6,194 nucleotides of DNA from Halothiobacillus neapolitanus (GTDB lineage Bacteria > Pseudomonadota > Gammaproteobacteria > Halothiobacillales > Halothiobacillaceae). Position 1 is the stretch's first letter; every line of letters begins with the position of its first letter. This document shows positions 5,819 to 6,194 of the stretch, one piece after another. Both the position numbers and the translations under genes were made by a program. The DNA is taken from positions 1 through 6,194 of the forward strand of contig DYMR01000117.1 of the NCBI GenBank assembly GCA_020721485.1. The letters run 5' to 3'. The notes beneath the pieces are model-generated. The model was not told where the DNA came from. It saw nothing but the letters and a program-made list of their open reading frames with translations, and ran no database searches.

Positions 5819-5823
5819 GTTAT

Positions 5824-6194
5824 ATGCGACCATTCACACCCCGCCTCGCGTTCTCCGGTTTTTTGCTGCTGGCCCTCAGCGTGTCCCACAGCGCCCAAGC
5901 CACCGTGCTGCCTTCGGCCAACCCGCTGCCGATTGCGCTGCCAGGCACCGCGTTACGCACCCCAGCTGTGGTACCGAATGAGGTTTTGGTGCGGTTCGCC
6001 CAACCCGTCAGCGACCAATCCATCCGCAGTCAAGGCACCACGGGCGCTGCCCTGGGCGCCATGGCGAGCCACATTCAATCGCTGGGCGATTCCGGCTATG
6101 TACGGATGACTCTGTCGCCGCAGGCGGGATCTCTCCACACCGCGATGGCGAATCTGCGCGCCCTGCCCGGCGTGATCGCGGTGCAGCCCAACTA
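5824..6194 (+). CDS. Secreted subtilase-type (S8) protease precursor, N-terminal fragment
   Basis: 123 full codons are visible and the frame is open at the edge. A clear Sec signal peptide (MRPFTPR, then a hydrophobic run to about 20) ends with a likely AQA cleavage after residue 26. A short Pro/Ala-rich stretch follows. From about residue 50, VPNEVLVRF begins a region that ends in ALPGVIAVQPN at the edge. An opening 'E-hydrophobic-LVRF' strand and a closing 'LPGV-x-xVQPN(Y)' strand are the hallmarks of inhibitor-I9-like or fervidolysin-type propeptides of subtilisin-family proteases. These propeptides act as folding chaperone and inhibitor and are cleaved off. The Asp/His/Ser catalytic domain would lie beyond the window, so the protease call rests on the propeptide alone. 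It could be another secreted protein with the same N-terminal module. Confidence 0.7.
   Translation, partial: MRPFTPRLAFSGFLLLALSVSHSAQATVLPSANPLPIALPGTALRTPAVVPNEVLVRFAQPVSDQSIRSQGTTGAALGAMASHIQSLGDSGYVRMTLSPQAGSLHTAMANLRALPGVIAVQPN

Larger units (their letters stand above)
5609..5823. other. Intergenic region after the kinase gene
   Basis: 215 bp without a gene. It holds the half-palindrome at 5650-5664, the G-rich tract at 5676-5710, and a weak 5-bp dyad GCAGG/CCTGC near 5720-5740. I see no convincing terminator for the kinase operon and no clear -35/-10 pair for the downstream gene. Confidence 0.6.

Noticed and set aside
1..6194. tRNA, rRNA, CRISPR array, transposase or integrase
   Set aside because: I saw no cloverleaf-like sequence, no regular spacer-repeat pattern and no recombinase motifs on either strand.

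Overview
The window reads as GC-rich DNA (about 60% by eye) from a proteobacterium, most likely a gammaproteobacterium. The best clues are a long aas-type acyltransferase/acyl-ACP synthetase fusion that closely resembles enterobacterial Aas in its motifs, and an OmpR/EnvZ-type two-component pair. I cannot name the genus from sequence alone.

Layout, left to right. Three genes point left: an Aas-like bifunctional lipid-recycling enzyme (1-2174, its stop codon at or just past the window edge), a small ArsR-family repressor (2226-2570), and a secreted Spy/CpxP-family (LTXXQ) protein (2701-3207). After a 242-bp divergent control region, two genes point right as an overlapping operon: an OmpR-type response regulator (3450-4157) and an EnvZ-type sensor kinase (4154-5608). 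A 215-bp intergenic stretch follows, with a short palindrome and a G-rich tract. The window ends inside a secreted subtilase-type precursor (5824 to the edge), of which only the signal peptide and propeptide region are visible.

All five nearly or fully visible genes fit an envelope theme. Aas re-acylates lysophospholipid in the inner membrane. The Spy/CpxP-like protein should act in the periplasm, and the kinase spans the membrane with a periplasmic sensor region. The periplasmic protein is divergent from the regulator-kinase pair, which recalls cpxP/cpxRA of enterobacteria, although the regulator and the kinase H-box look more like OmpR/EnvZ. The arsR gene has a strong terminator just upstream (from spy), its own promoter, and an operator-like palindrome over its start codon. 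It may be read as a leaderless message and may co-transcribe aas.

The main structure not explained by genes is a repeated hairpin. Two full copies (2203-2240 and 3251-3289) have the same orientation, differ by a compensatory base-pair change, and lie shortly upstream of the aas and spy ribosome binding sites. A half-copy lies at 5650-5664. No RNA gene, CRISPR array, transposase or attachment site was seen.
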